64,000 bases of DNA from Voacanga thouarsii (lineage: Eukaryota; Streptophyta; Magnoliopsida; Gentianales; Apocynaceae). Below the pieces are notes generated by a model that worked only from the letters and a program-made list of their open reading frames with translations, ran no database searches and was not told where the DNA came from. Below, in pieces: positions 1 through 11,017 of the stretch (positions within the stretch are counted from its first letter, which is position 1; the number at the start of each line of letters is the position of its first letter). Position numbers and translations under genes: made by a program. The DNA lies in assembly GCA_026120185.1 (NCBI GenBank), contig JANUWF010002278.1, forward strand, positions 1,580,501 through 1,644,500, in the 5' to 3' direction.

Positions 1-1173
1 TACTGGAGGTTTAAGGAAGGTTTATGAAGAACAAGGGTGGTGTTTCGACTGGAAGAAGAATAGGAAATACGGCTGGAAAATTTTCCTGCACAGAATTTCG
101 TTGGGCAGAAATTTTCTGGAAAGATTTTCGGCCGCCATTTCCAGCCAACTTGCAGAGAGTTTGAAGGGGAATTTCGGAGGTATTCAAGGCAAGTTTCCAG
201 CCTTATTCATGGAGGAAAAACATGGCTAAGGTTCTGCACAAAATTTGGAAGAAAACAGCTTGGTTTTGGACTCTCAAAGTGGCGGTTTGTACAATAATTT
301 TTCCTGTTGTTACTCCAGCTTTGAGCAGTCTGAAAATGGCCAAGAAAATCATATTGCAAACTGATCCTAAAGATCATTTTTCTGGCAGCATTTGGGAGGA
401 AATGTTAGCCAAGAAACTCGACACTTTCAAGGCACAATAAGCTGGAAATTTTTAGCTCATTCCAAGAAGGAAGATGAACTAGCTAGAGTAAATTTTCAGC
501 AAGCTCACTAGAGGGATTTTTTTTCCTCTTGGAATTTTCCACAACTCTTCCACATTTTTCCGACCATAAGAAGTCTTTTACTAAGACATTTTGATCCTAC
601 AAGATCACAGCACTTTACTAAAATTTCTGGAAAGAAAATGGCTAGAATCACTTGATCAAACTAATGAGTTGAGAATTAAGGAAAATCAAAGATCAAGTGA
701 AAATGAATTCCCTTTCGGAAATTCAAGTAGGGTACGGGAGTAGAATGAGGTTACTCCTAACATGTCTCTCTTAGGACATCATCCCTACCTTACTCCAAGC
801 TCATAAGGCCGAAATTATTCTTCCCAAAGCAAAAAATAAAATTTAATCAAGCTAAAACTTCTATGATGGAATTCGAACCCAAGACCTCAAGAATTGATTC
901 CAAAGCTCAAACCACTAAAACAAAACAACTCTTGTTGTTATTTCCACTAGAAAATTAATTCCTATTTAATCCTCAAGCTATCTTCCTATTTTCACCTCAT
1001 GCAAAAATTACCATTTTGCCCTTCTCACTCAATACTTACCAACAAGGCTTCAAGACAATAAAACTCAAATCCAAAGTACATAAAAATCATATAAAAATAT
1101 ATTAAATCATGAAATAAGGCATGATATTCATCCCAACCCCTTTGCTCTAAGGTTGGTCTTGACTAGGGTTTCA
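1..1173 (-). repeat. Tekay LTR 1 (partial, 3' LTR of internal copy 1)
   Basis: The stretch aligns by eye with 9797-10969 and 19568-20728. It is the U3-side quarter of the long LTR, and the rest lies left of the window. The 5' end of the LTR (minus TGAAACCC) is at 1173, directly next to the polypurine tract. It contains a degraded tRNA-like module near 859-929. No host gene is present. Confidence 0.88.
859..929 (-). other. tRNA-like module in Tekay LTR 1 (degraded)
   Basis: Minus-strand sequence keeps a D-arm-like TTTAGTGG segment and a B-box-like GGTTCGAATTCC at tRNA-like spacing. The A-box side is more eroded than in LTR 2 because the segment before it reads TTTTGTTTTAG. It occupies the same LTR position as the modules at 10655-10725, 20425-20495 and 58885-58955. 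Confidence 0.5.
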
Positions 1174-1190
1174 TATCCTCCCCTCCTTCG
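1174..1190 (-). promoter_or_regulatory. Polypurine tract, Tekay copy 1
   Basis: The minus strand reads a purine-rich GGAGGGGAGGATA immediately before the LTR start TGAAACCC. This is the expected primer for plus-strand synthesis in LTR retroelements. The same junction recurs at 10970-10986, where the LTR start is TGTGAAACCC-like because of one base change. Confidence 0.75.
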
Positions 1191-1221
1191 AAGAATTTCG
1201 TCCCGAAATTCAAGCATACCT

Positions 1222-4200
1222 CTATTTCAGCTCGGGATACTTCCACTTAACCCATTCTTCCGACTCCCATATGGCATCCTACGTGCCGTGATGCTCCCAC
1301 TGAATCTTAACCATCGGTATCTGTGTAATTCGGAGAGTTTTGACACTGCGGTCTAATATCTGCACAGGCTTTTCCACGTAGCTCAGGTCGGGCTGCAGCA
1401 CTAACGGTTCATCATTCAGTACATGACCGGGATCCGCATTATACTTCTTTAGTTGTGACACGTGAAACATATCATGGATACCCGTCAACCCATCTGGCAG
1501 GTCTAATCGGTAAGCTACTGGTCCGATTCTTTCCTTAATCGGAAACGGCCCCAAATATCTAGGATTCTACTTTTCGCCCTTCGGGTGCTTCAAAATTCCC
1601 CTATTCGGCGTCAGCTTCAGAAATATGCAGTCCCCGACTTGAAAATCTAATTCCCTTCTCTGGTTGTCCGCATAGCTCTTCTGCCAGCTCTGAGCCGCCT
1701 TTAACCTTTCTCGAATCAGTTTCACTTTATCCAACATTTCTTGGACACAAACCTCTCCGATTTTACTCACATGACCATCTTCCGACCAACTCCAATACAA
1801 TGGTACTTGACACTTGCGCCCAAACAGAGCCTCATACGGTGCCATCTTGATCGAAGCTTGATAGCTGTTGTTATATGACAGCTCGGCTTACGGTACACAC
1901 TCGATCCACTTATCCCCAAAATCTAGGACACAAGCTCTCAACATATCTTCTAATATTTGGATCACCCTTTCTGACTGCCCATCGGTCTGCGGATGCGCCG
2001 TCGTACTAAATTTCAAATACGACCCCATTGTCTCCTGGAACTTTCCCCAAAAACGAGATGTAAACCTCGAGTCTCGGTCTGACACTATGCTCGAAGGCAC
2101 TCCATGAAGTCAGACTACTTCTCGAACATAAGTCTGAGCCAGCTTCTCCATGGAATCCCTCACATTTACCGGGATGAAGTGGGCCGAGTTGGTTAGCCGA
2201 TCCACCACTACCCATATGGTGACCTTCTAGGTCTTTGACATGGGGAGTCCGGTGACAAAGTCCCTAGTCACCTCCTTCCACTTCCATTTCGGTATTGGCA
2301 GTGGCTGCAATAGTCCTGTTGACTTCTTATGCTCCGCTTTAACTTTCTGGGAGGTAAGATAGGTCGATACATACTTGACCACATCCCGCTAAAGTCCGGG
2401 CCACTAATATGCTCTCTTCAAATCCTGATACATCTTGACTTCCCCCGGATGAATGACGTACTTGCTCTTGTGTGCCTCCAAAATTCTGTCCTTCAATTGC
2501 TGTTTTTTGGGTACACACAATCGATCTCTGAAATGAAAAACTCCCGCTTCATCTTGACAAATTTCACCGCCTGGCCGCTTAAGCTCCTTATCCTTGAAGA
2601 GTTGAAATTCGGTGTTGTTTCGTTGAGCTTCCACAATTTCTCCCTTCAAATCTGGCGCCAATCTCAAATTGCTGATGATAATTCTTTGATCTTGCACTTC
2701 CACCCTTCTGTCTAACACATCCTGAACTGCTTGCATCTCTTGCACCTTCAGTCTGGCCATTCCAACTTTTCTGCTCAAGGCGTCTGCCACAATGTTGGCC
2801 TTCTTGGGATGGTAGTTGATCGGGCAACGGTATTCCTCCAAGAACTCCATCCACATTTGCAGTCTCAAGTTCAGATCATTTTAAGTGAAGATATACTTCA
2901 GACTATTATGGTCGGTGAACACCTCATATTCGGCTCCATACAACTAGTGTCGCCATTTCTTTAGGTCGAACACTATAGCTGCCTGCTCCAGATCATGCAT
3001 GGGGTAGTTCACCTCATGAGGTCGTAACTTCCAAGATGCATAAGCAATCACTTTTCTGTCTTGCATCAACACCGCTCCCAGTCCCGCTTTCGAAGCGTCG
3101 GTGTACAGCGCGTAAGGTTTGCCTTCCTCCGGTAGACTCAATAACGGTGCTGTCATCAGTCTTTCCTTCAATTCTTGGAAACTTTTCTCACATTTTTTGT
3201 TCCATACAAACAGAACATCATTCATCAACAAATGGGTCATTGGCGATGCGAGCGTCGAAAATCCCTTGACAAACCTTCGGTAGTATCCAGCCAATCCCAA
3301 GAAACTCCGGATCTCGGTAATATTCCCTGGCTGCTTCTAATCTGATACCGCTTCAACCTTTGCGGATCTACCTTGATACCTTCCTTAGTTACCACATGAC
3401 CAAGGAATGCCACACTATCTAGCCAGAATTCGCACTTGCTGAACTTCGCGTACAGCTTGTGCTCGCGCAGTTTCTCCAGCACGAGCCTCAAATGCTCCGC
3501 ATGCTCCTCCGGACTCTTGGAGTAAATCAAAATGTCGTCGATGAAGACTACCACAAACTTGTCCAGATAGGGTCGGAATACTCGGTGCATCAGGTCCATA
3601 AATACTACTGGGGCATTGGTCACCCCGAACGGCATTACCACGAACTGGTAATGTCCAAATCTGGTGTTGAAGGCTGTCTTTGGGATATCTTCCCCTCTTA
3701 TCCGCACTTGGTAATATCCTTGTCTCAGATCCAATTTGGAATAGCAACTGGATCCTTGTAGCTGATCAAATAGCTCGTCAATCAGGGGTAGGGGGTACTT
3801 GTTCTTAATCGTCAAATTGTTCAGCCCTTGGTAGTCGATACATAGCCTCAGGGTTTCATCCTTCATCTTTACAAATAGCACAGGCGCTCCCCACGGCGAC
3901 GTGCTCAGTCTAATATAGCCTTGACCAACTAGCTCCTCTAGTTGCTCTTTCAACTCTTTCAGCTCTGCCGGTGCCATCCGGTATTGCGTCCACGATACTG
4001 GTTCTTCTCCGGGAACTAAGTCTATGGTGAATTCCACTTCTCGACTAGGAGGTAGAGAATTAAACTCCGCCGGAAACACATCGGGAAAATCTTTTACCAC
4101 TTCCGTGTCTTCCAGAGTGCACTGGTCCTTCGATTTGTTCATCACGTAAGCCAGATAACCTTGACATCCTTGCCTCAATAATTTCTGGGCCTTAGCCCTC

Positions 4201-5776
4201 GCAATCAAGTACTTCAGTTCTTTCACCTTTTTGCCATTGAATTCCAATACATCACAACCCGGCCTGACGAATTGGACTGACTTATTTTTACAGCCTACCC
4301 TAGCCCCTTGCTTGGCTAACTAGCCTATTCCCAGAATCAAGTCATAATCCTCAATGTCTAACACAATCAAATCTCCCTCCAGGTTTTCTCTCCCTACATT
4401 AATCTTACAATCCTTCACATACCGATCTGCTTGCGACATCTTCCCCAAAGGTGTGCTTACTTCTAAAACGAAAGGTAGCTCCACTCCATCCCAACCCAAA
4501 TAACATGCACACAACTTGTTTACATAGGAATGAGTAAAGCCAGGATAAATCAAAGCATTAACGGAACGTCCTTGAATAGCGAACGTCCCTTCTACCACCG
4601 CTGCATCTGCCCTAACTTCATCTCTGTTGAGGGCGAACACCTTGGCCTTCACTTGCGGCTTCGGTACTCCACTCCCGAATGCTCCCGTAGTGTTGGCTCG
4701 GTTGTGTCCCGGGTTCTGAGCCGGGTTTCCTTGCACGACGCGGTACAATTTGGGGCAGGTATTCCTCAGGTGGTTCGGGTCGCCACAGTGATAGCATTTC
4801 TTTTCACCACCCTTAGACCAACAATTTCTCTCGGTATGGCCTTTTCTTCCATACTATCTGCATGATGGGAGATTCGGAGCAGGTCCACTTGGTGCAGTCT
4901 GGGCTTGCTTTCCCCGGTTCTGCCATTGATGATTGGCGGGGCGCTTGTGTGGTTGCGGTGTCGGGAAATGTCCCTGCGGCTACCTTGGTGGCTGGAAAGG
5001 CTTGGCCGCCATCCTGCTGCTGTCCTCATTCTCCGTGCGAGTAGTTGCGTCCACAGCCCCCGAATAAGTTGTCGGTGGAGTAGGTGCCAATTCTCTCCTC
5101 AGTTCTGGTCTCTGTCCCTTAACGAACTGCCTCTTCCTGTTCTGCTCGGTGTCGACCAATCTTCGACAGTATTTGGACAATTGAATGAATCGCGCCGCAT
5201 ATTGAGCCACTGACATGCTTCCCTGTCTCAGATTCTGAAATTCATCCTCTCGCTTTTCCACAATCCATTGAGGGATGTACTCCGTCCTGAAGGCTTTAAC
5301 GAAACTGGACCACGTCCATTCTTGCTCATCCGTCTCCCAGTCATCTTAGACCGTTGCCACCATGCCCGAGCTGGTCCTCTCAATCGAAAAGCTGCAAATT
5401 TCACCATCTGCTCCTCAACATACTGGAGCGTTGTGAAAATGTCCTCCATTTTCTCAACCCATTGTTCAGCCTTCTGATCTTGTTCGACTTCTCCCATAAA
5501 GACGGGCGGTTGAAATTTCAAAAACCTCTATAAGGCCTCATCTTCCCCTCTAGGTTTCATTCGCTCGGTTAGCGTTTGAAGAATCTCGATCATCTTACTG
5601 AGTGCCTAGCCCATAGACACATCAACCAGAGAATTGGACCCCATTCCCATTTCTAGATCACTTTGTCCATTACCCGGATTGGGTGATTGCTTCTGTTCAG
5701 TTTCAACTTCTAATGCTATGGGGTCTACCTCTGGAATCCTTCTGGCTAAAGAAGCTGCACGTCGCTTGGGTGCTAT
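1222..5776 (-). pseudogene. Tekay-type gag-pol, copy 1 (inactivated)
   Basis: This is a single degenerate gag-pol frame on the minus strand. In order it holds gag, a CCHC knuckle near 4740-4860, protease, RT, RNase H, integrase with the H-H-C-C and D-D-E regions, a GPF-type segment and a C-terminal chromodomain ending in a stop at 1222. The RT has FIDD at about 3535-3547. The gag start codon is ATA at 5774-5776, where copy 2 has ATG. The protease Asp of the catalytic loop is Tyr (4545-4547). Stops include TAA at 2881-2883 (RNase H), TAG at 2404-2406 (integrase) and one in the chromodomain near 1280. Several lesions are shared with copy 2. It cannot encode an active polyprotein. Confidence 0.93.
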
Positions 5777-6035
5777 TCTATACCATACCCCAATTGTTAA
5801 GTGTATACATTCCAATATCAAACCATTTTAGTGGTGCATGCATACATGGCCAAGTATAAGTAGGAAGAAACCAGATGCAACTTATTTAAAGGATTGCTCA
5901 AAATTTTTGATTTAAAAAATTGACTTGCATAAATCCAAAGGTGTGAACAAAACATAGAATTGGAAATCTTTGACAGACTAGTTCTCGAAAGACAACAAAT
6001 AAATAATCATCCAAAATAAAATAACTCCTAACTCT

Positions 6036-6533
6036 CTAATCCTCTTCAGAACCCTCATCATCAACCTCATATAACCAACCCCTAGTGTTCTTGGAAAAAT
6101 CTACCCTTTCCCTGCTAGAAAATCCCTCCATGGGCTCCTTCTCAGGGCGCCTGGAACTCTCCCCGGGTTCTCTTCGGCTGGAAGAAGGAAGAAAAGAAGA
6201 CTTAGGCAGAGACTCATAGTCTATCTCCCCCGGGTCATCGCTATCTGCTGCTAAGTCCACCTCGGGATTAGGAGGGTGGGGTCCAGGCTCCACTATCATC
6301 TCCTCATCCTCACTATCAGAGCTTATGTCTATCACCGGAATTGGGGGTGGTTGAATGATCTGGACCTCATCCTCACTGCTATCCTCCATAGGGTTAATCT
6401 CATCGTCACTGTTATCCACCATAGGGACAACTGGCTGAGGGGCAGACTGGGGAAATGGAAGGTCCTCTGGGTCTAGATAGTAAGGCGGGTGCCATTGCTG
6501 CCCTTTTCTCGCGGTCCTAAGCATTCTAACCAT
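6036..6533 (-). CDS. Acidic leader ORF with SUMO-interaction-like motif (Tekay copy 1)
   Basis: An open frame of 165 codons lies between the Met-tRNA primer site and gag, about 260 bp upstream of the gag start. The N-terminus is basic (MVRMLRTARKGQQW), and the rest is strongly acidic and Ser/Asp/Glu/Pro-rich. Residues 67-78 read VIDISSDSEDEE, matching the SUMO-interaction motif pattern (hydrophobic-rich core followed by acidic/Ser residues). A second hydrophobic VQII (57-60) follows an acidic run. The protein ends in an acidic tail. No enzyme domain or zinc knuckle is visible. The same ORF recurs, broken, at 15809-16306 and 63086-63571, with the VIDISSD core intact each time. Function is unknown; SUMO binding is an inference from the motif. 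It is separated from gag by stops. Confidence 0.7.
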   Translation of the reverse strand: MVRMLRTARKGQQWHPPYYLDPEDLPFPQSAPQPVVPMVDNSDDEINPMEDSSEDEVQIIQPPPIPVIDISSDSEDEEMIVEPGPHPPNPEVDLAADSDDPGEIDYESLPKSSFLPSSSRREPGESSRRPEKEPMEGFSSRERVDFSKNTRGWLYEVDDEGSEED

Positions 6534-6619
6534 CCTACAGCATCAACAAGATAGGTTAGATGAAGATTTAAACTTAAATCAATAGAATATATATCATCAA
6601 TATTAGCCTATAACCTAGT

Positions 6620-6630
6620 CTCTGATACCA
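6620..6630 (-). promoter_or_regulatory. Primer-binding site (initiator tRNA-Met), Tekay copy 1
   Basis: The minus strand reads TGGTATCAGAG two bases after the LTR end (GGTGTTAGA). This matches the 3' end complement of plant initiator tRNA-Met and fixes the 5' LTR boundary at 6633. The LTR ends in GA here instead of the usual CA; the third Tekay copy has CA at the same point. Confidence 0.88.
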
Positions 6631-7175
6631 CATCTAACACCCCGCTACCTAGGCCTGCCAGGGCCGGGGATGTCATCCCGTCCAAAGGACAAGAGGTCTT
6701 TATAACTAGGTCATACAAATAAAATAGCGGAAATAAATGATACTTGAACTTAAATATTTATTACATCCCAAAATAAACATCTATCCAAAATAAATCCGAG
6801 AATACCAAAAACAAATTCAAAATAAAAATTCATCCACTCTCATCTCTCCATAACTTTACACAAACATAAATCATCATAAATCTTCCAAAGCGGGCATAAT
6901 CTAGCTACTCGTCCCCACAGCAGGACCGACCTGAAAACATGGTAAAAATGTGGTGAGACAGAAATCTCAGTAAGTCCGTGTGTGTTTACGTGTCAGGTGA
7001 AAACATTTCGTGAATGCAAAGTATAAAATTCTTTATAAGAGATCACTGGCAAGCAATAAACATCCGTAAAAAACAAGAGTGGTGTTTTGGCATTTCTAGC
7101 CATACATAATTTATAAAATCAACCACTCGAAAGAAAGGATTACGGGTTAGCACACGTTGGGCCCCATAACCGAAT

Positions 7176-7259
7176 GGTCAGCATGCCACACTTTGTGCAT
7201 ACCGCCGGTCAGAATGCCACACTTTGTGCAGACTGACAAAAGTAGGTGATCGGCCTACT
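7176..7259 (-). repeat. Direct repeats plus hairpin in Tekay LTR 2
   Basis: Two imperfect 25-base direct repeats (7176-7200 and 7207-7231, period 31) share the core ATGCCACACTTTGTGCA. Ten bases beyond them is an inverted repeat, AGTAGG (7241-7246) and CCTACT (7254-7259), with a 7-base loop. The same arrangement is present at 16949-17032 and, on the other strand, at 62367-62450. Confidence 0.75.
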
Positions 7260-8986
7260 GGGCAAGATACTCCTCCTTCTCTATACCTAAACAACAACCG
7301 GGTGTCCATTCCGACATAACACAGTCACTTGCCTGAAGAGAACATTGCTAGCTCGGACTGTCACGAGCTACTGGACTGACGTCCTATCTGGGAAGGACTC
7401 ACCCCTCAGAGGTGGCCACCTACTGAGAGACTTACCCTAACCCCTCAAAAACTAGTCCTAGTAGTCCACCCTTATTGAGTACTCAACGTAACGTATCCCA
7501 CTTGGGAAAAATGAACAAACACAGTTCCACTTGAACATGGCAAATAAAGGGTTTCCAAAATCCTTGTCAAAAACAGTTTCAGAAAGAGTTCTGAGTTTGA
7601 GTAAATCTGCTTGATAAATTTCAAATAACTCATTTGACGGAAATAAAACAGGAGACAACCCTCAATTGTCTTTACAAAAATGAGTGTCCATGCACTCTAC
7701 ATTTGGCTTGCCATAATTAAACATTTTTTAACAATCAGGTTTTATGCAGGAGCTTACCTGATTCTTACTCGCAACAACAAGGTCTCCAACAGCTGACCTA
7801 ACCCCGCATGGGCAAATATATATCACAATCAATTCCAAGCTACAATCCACTTCCTCAATTTTAAATCAACTCCTCTTACTACTACCATGATCCTAGTGTC
7901 CCAAGCTTTAAGGCCAAACAATACATAAATAGGTTTGTAGGTTGAGCCTAATTTGATATTTAAAATAATTAATGGTTTGGGAAATAATTTCTAATAAGTT
8001 GAAAGTTTAAATCTTGCTAGGGAAAATTTAGAGTTTATTTGCTCAAGAGTCCTAGGTAGTAATAAGTAAAATAATGATTTAATAATAGTTTAGTTGTTAG
8101 AAAATAATTGGTTGCTAAAACTAGTTGAGATTAAATTTAATGAGTCTTGCTTGGAAAATAATAAGTAAACTTTTAAAAAGGGATTTGATTTAATAAATAT
8201 TTTACTAATTATAATTATTTCCATAAAAGGCTTCAATTGATTTCTTTATTTTAAATAATATTTATTTATTTTATTTTCTAGCAAAATTATTATTTATTTG
8301 ACCAAAATATCCTTTATGTATATAATAATCCAAATCTACCCTTCCTAGGGTTTTTTTCGACATTTACTAGGAAAATTTTATATCATTAAATATTTTATTT
8401 ATGAAATAAAATTAGTTTAGGGACAACTAGATCATGGTCAAATTTCTATGGCTAACCACAATCAAGAACATATACAATCCTTCCATTCATTAAATCATCC
8501 AAATCATGCACATAAGCATAGATCTAAATTTATTAAGACATGATCTAACCTCTACTACCATAAATATGATCATGGCTTCAATAATCTAACATGCATATAA
8601 ATCCTATTCACCAAAGGTGACATAATCTCTAGCATGCTTTATCTCAAGTACTTCATGCATCAAACCTCAAATCATCACACAATTAACCAAGATATTCCTT
8701 CCATGCATAAATCCCATCTCCTTCACAATCATACACATATTCATGCTTCAATATCAATAATACATACTCAAATCCTATCATCATCCACCCACTATCAACA
8801 TCATCCTAGAGACATGATTCTAGAGTTTAAAAGAAGAATTGAAGGGACTTACTTGATCGATGAATGCTTTGAACCAGTTTAGAATAGATCTCAACTCCTT
8901 GATGCCTAACTTTGTCCAAGGGAGATGGCGAAAACATGGTCATGGGGAAAAGGAGCCATCCGGCCAAGAAAGGGAGGTTTTCGGCC

Positions 8987-8988
<2 letters not shown>

Positions 8989-9019
<31 letters not shown>
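8989..9019. repeat. (GA)n microsatellite
   Basis: An uninterrupted GA dinucleotide run inside LTR 2. It is longer in LTR 3 (18755-18794) and replaced by a mixed CT tract in the plus-strand LTR near 60584-60600. Confidence 0.95.
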
Positions 9020-9022
<3 letters not shown>

Positions 9023-10654
9023 AAAAGAAACCATTAGCATGTTTATACACATAGGTTCTCATTAGAGATTAAGATTGGAGGAGATGAAGTTGTTAGAATA
9101 AATTTACCTTGAAGGTGTTCTTGTCCTTCACAGAAATTTCTGGTTTTGATCCGAAGTAGCAAGATGATTTGTGGAGTTTGATGTTAAGAATGGGGTTGAT
9201 GGACTCACGGCAGTGAGTAGGTCAAATCTGGAAGTTTTAGAGAGGATTTGAGATGGTTTGGAGGGGTATTAGGTGAAGGAAAGAGGTAGGTGTTCTTGGT
9301 GTAGTGTGTGTGTTCTTGGAGGTTGAAAGAAATCGAGAGATTGGATTTGTGTAGCTGCCGAAATTCTGTGAGAGCTTAGGCTGGCCGAATTTCTGTAGGG
9401 TTTAGGAAGTTGTTTCTCTGATTTGGAAGGGAAAAGGAAAGGTTAGTTGTTACAATCCTGGAAGAATATTTTTAGGAAGTGAATTTGGAAACTAAATATT
9501 CTAAGAAAATCTTGATTGTTGGAGAGTTTTGGAAGTCTGCCATGGCCGACTGTTTGAGCAGAATTTCGGTGGGATTAATGCTGGTTTATGGAAGCTTATG
9601 GTGGCCGAAAGTAGGGTGCTCAATGGTGAAGAAGAAGTCTGGTTATTTGGGGAATGCATTATGGAAAGTTGTTAAACAAAGGTGGATGGAATTTTGGAAA
9701 TCAATGAAGCATAATTGCAGGGATTTGTCGGAGAGATTTTCGGACAGCCATTGGTGAATTTCGTGCAGAAGCTTAAGGGAAACAATGGAGCTCTGTTACT
9801 AGCGGTTTAAGGAAGGTTTATGCAGAACAAGAGTGGTGTTTCGGCTGGAAGAAGAATAGGAAATAAAGCTAGAAAATTTTCCTGCTTTGAATTTTGCTGG
9901 GCAGAAATTTTCTGGACAGATTTTCGGCTGGCATTTCCAGCCAACGTACAGAGAGTTTGAAGGGGAATTTTGGGTGTATTCAAGGCTGGTTTCCAGCCTT
10001 CTTCATGGAGGATAAAAATGGCTAAGGTTCTGCAAAAAATCGAGAAGAAAACAGCTTTGTTTTGGACTCTCAAAGTGGCGGTTTGTACAAGAATTTTTCC
10101 TGTTGTTGCTCCAGCTTTGAGCAGTCCGAAAATGGCCAAGAAATTCATATTGCAAACTGATCCTAAGGACCATTTTTCTGGCAGCATTTGGGAGAGAATG
10201 TTAGCTACGAAACTTGACACTTTCAAGGCACAAAAAGTTGGAAAATTTCAGCTCATTCCAAGAAGGAAGATGAACTAGCTAGAGTGAATTATCACCAAGC
10301 TCACTAGAGGGAATTTTTTTCCTCCTGGAATTTCCCACAACTCTTCCACATTTTTCCAACCATAAGAAGTCTTTTACAAAGAAATTTTGATCCTACAGGA
10401 TCACAGCACTTCACTAAAATTTCTGGAAAGAAAATGGCTAGAATCAGTTGATCAAACTAATGAGTTGAGAATTAAGGAAAATCAAAGATCAAGGGAAAAT
10501 GAATTCCCTTTAGGAAATTCGGGTAGGGTAAGGGAGTAGAATGAGGTTACTTCTAACATGTCTCTCTTAGGACATCATCCCTACCTTACTCCAAGCTCAT
10601 AAGGCCGAAATTATTCTTTCCCAAGCAAAAAATAAAATTTAATCAAGCTAAAGC

Positions 10655-10725
10655 TTCTATGATGGAATTCGAACCCAAGATCTCAAGAATTGATTCCAAA
10701 GCTCTAACCACTAAACCACAACAAC
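10655..10725 (-). other. tRNA-like module in Tekay LTR 2
   Basis: Minus-strand sequence starts GTTGTTG and continues TGGTTTAGTGGTTAGAGC, a good A-box/D-arm. The D-stem pairs as G-C, U-G, U-A, U-G. After 32 bases comes GGTTCGAATTCC, a B-box/T-arm in which the loop TTCGAAT closes with G-U, G-C, G-C pairs. That spacing equals a normal tRNA. The anticodon stem is weak and the acceptor ends do not pair, so this is not called a functional tRNA gene. It could be a captured tRNA or SINE head with a possible RNA polymerase III internal promoter, about 245 bases inside the U3 end of the LTR. Confidence 0.65.
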
Positions 10726-11017
10726 TCCTGTTGTTATTTTCACTAGAATATTAATTCCTACTTAATCCTCAAGCTTTCTACCTATTTTCACCTCATGCAA
10801 AAATTACCATTTTGCCATTCTCACTCAATACACACCAACAAGGCTTCAAGACAATAAAACTCATATCCAAAGCACATAAAAATCATATAAAAATATATTA
10901 AATCGTGAAATAAGGCATGATATGCATCCCAACCCCCTTGTTCTAAGGTTAGTCTTGACTAGGGTTTCACATCCTCCCCTCATTAGAAGAATTTCGTCCC
11001 GAAATTCAAGCATACCT

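Larger units (their letters stand above)
6633..10969 (-). repeat. Tekay LTR 2 (shared middle LTR)
   Basis: This full-length LTR of about 4.34 kb is the 5' LTR of internal copy 1 and the 3' LTR of internal copy 2. Its minus start is TGTGAAACCC-like next to the purine tract at 10970, and its end is at the Met primer site. It matches LTR 3 nearly line for line, and the plus-strand LTR at 58641-62977 more distantly. It contains a tRNA-like module, a GA microsatellite, a hairpin with two direct repeats and AT-rich DNA. The short reading frames inside are not convincing genes. An uninterrupted minus frame at 9807-10226 is discussed under findings. Confidence 0.9.

Noticed and set aside
3415..3747. 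Alternative-frame proteins over RT (minus) and the opposite strand (3459-3761)
   Set aside because: Shadows of the conserved RT frame, which carries the FIDD motif; same pattern in copy 2.
7176..7231. CRISPR-like repeat pair
   Set aside because: Only two imperfect units, in a plant LTR, with no spacer array or cas gene.
9970..10278. Plus-strand frame of 102 codons in LTR 2 (also 222-440 and 19789-20004)
   Set aside because: Antisense to the LTR, not kept in the diverged plus-strand copy, and overlaps the sense frame; likely chance.
10655..10725. Functional tRNA gene
   Set aside because: The acceptor stem does not pair and the anticodon stem is weak; kept only as a tRNA-like module.
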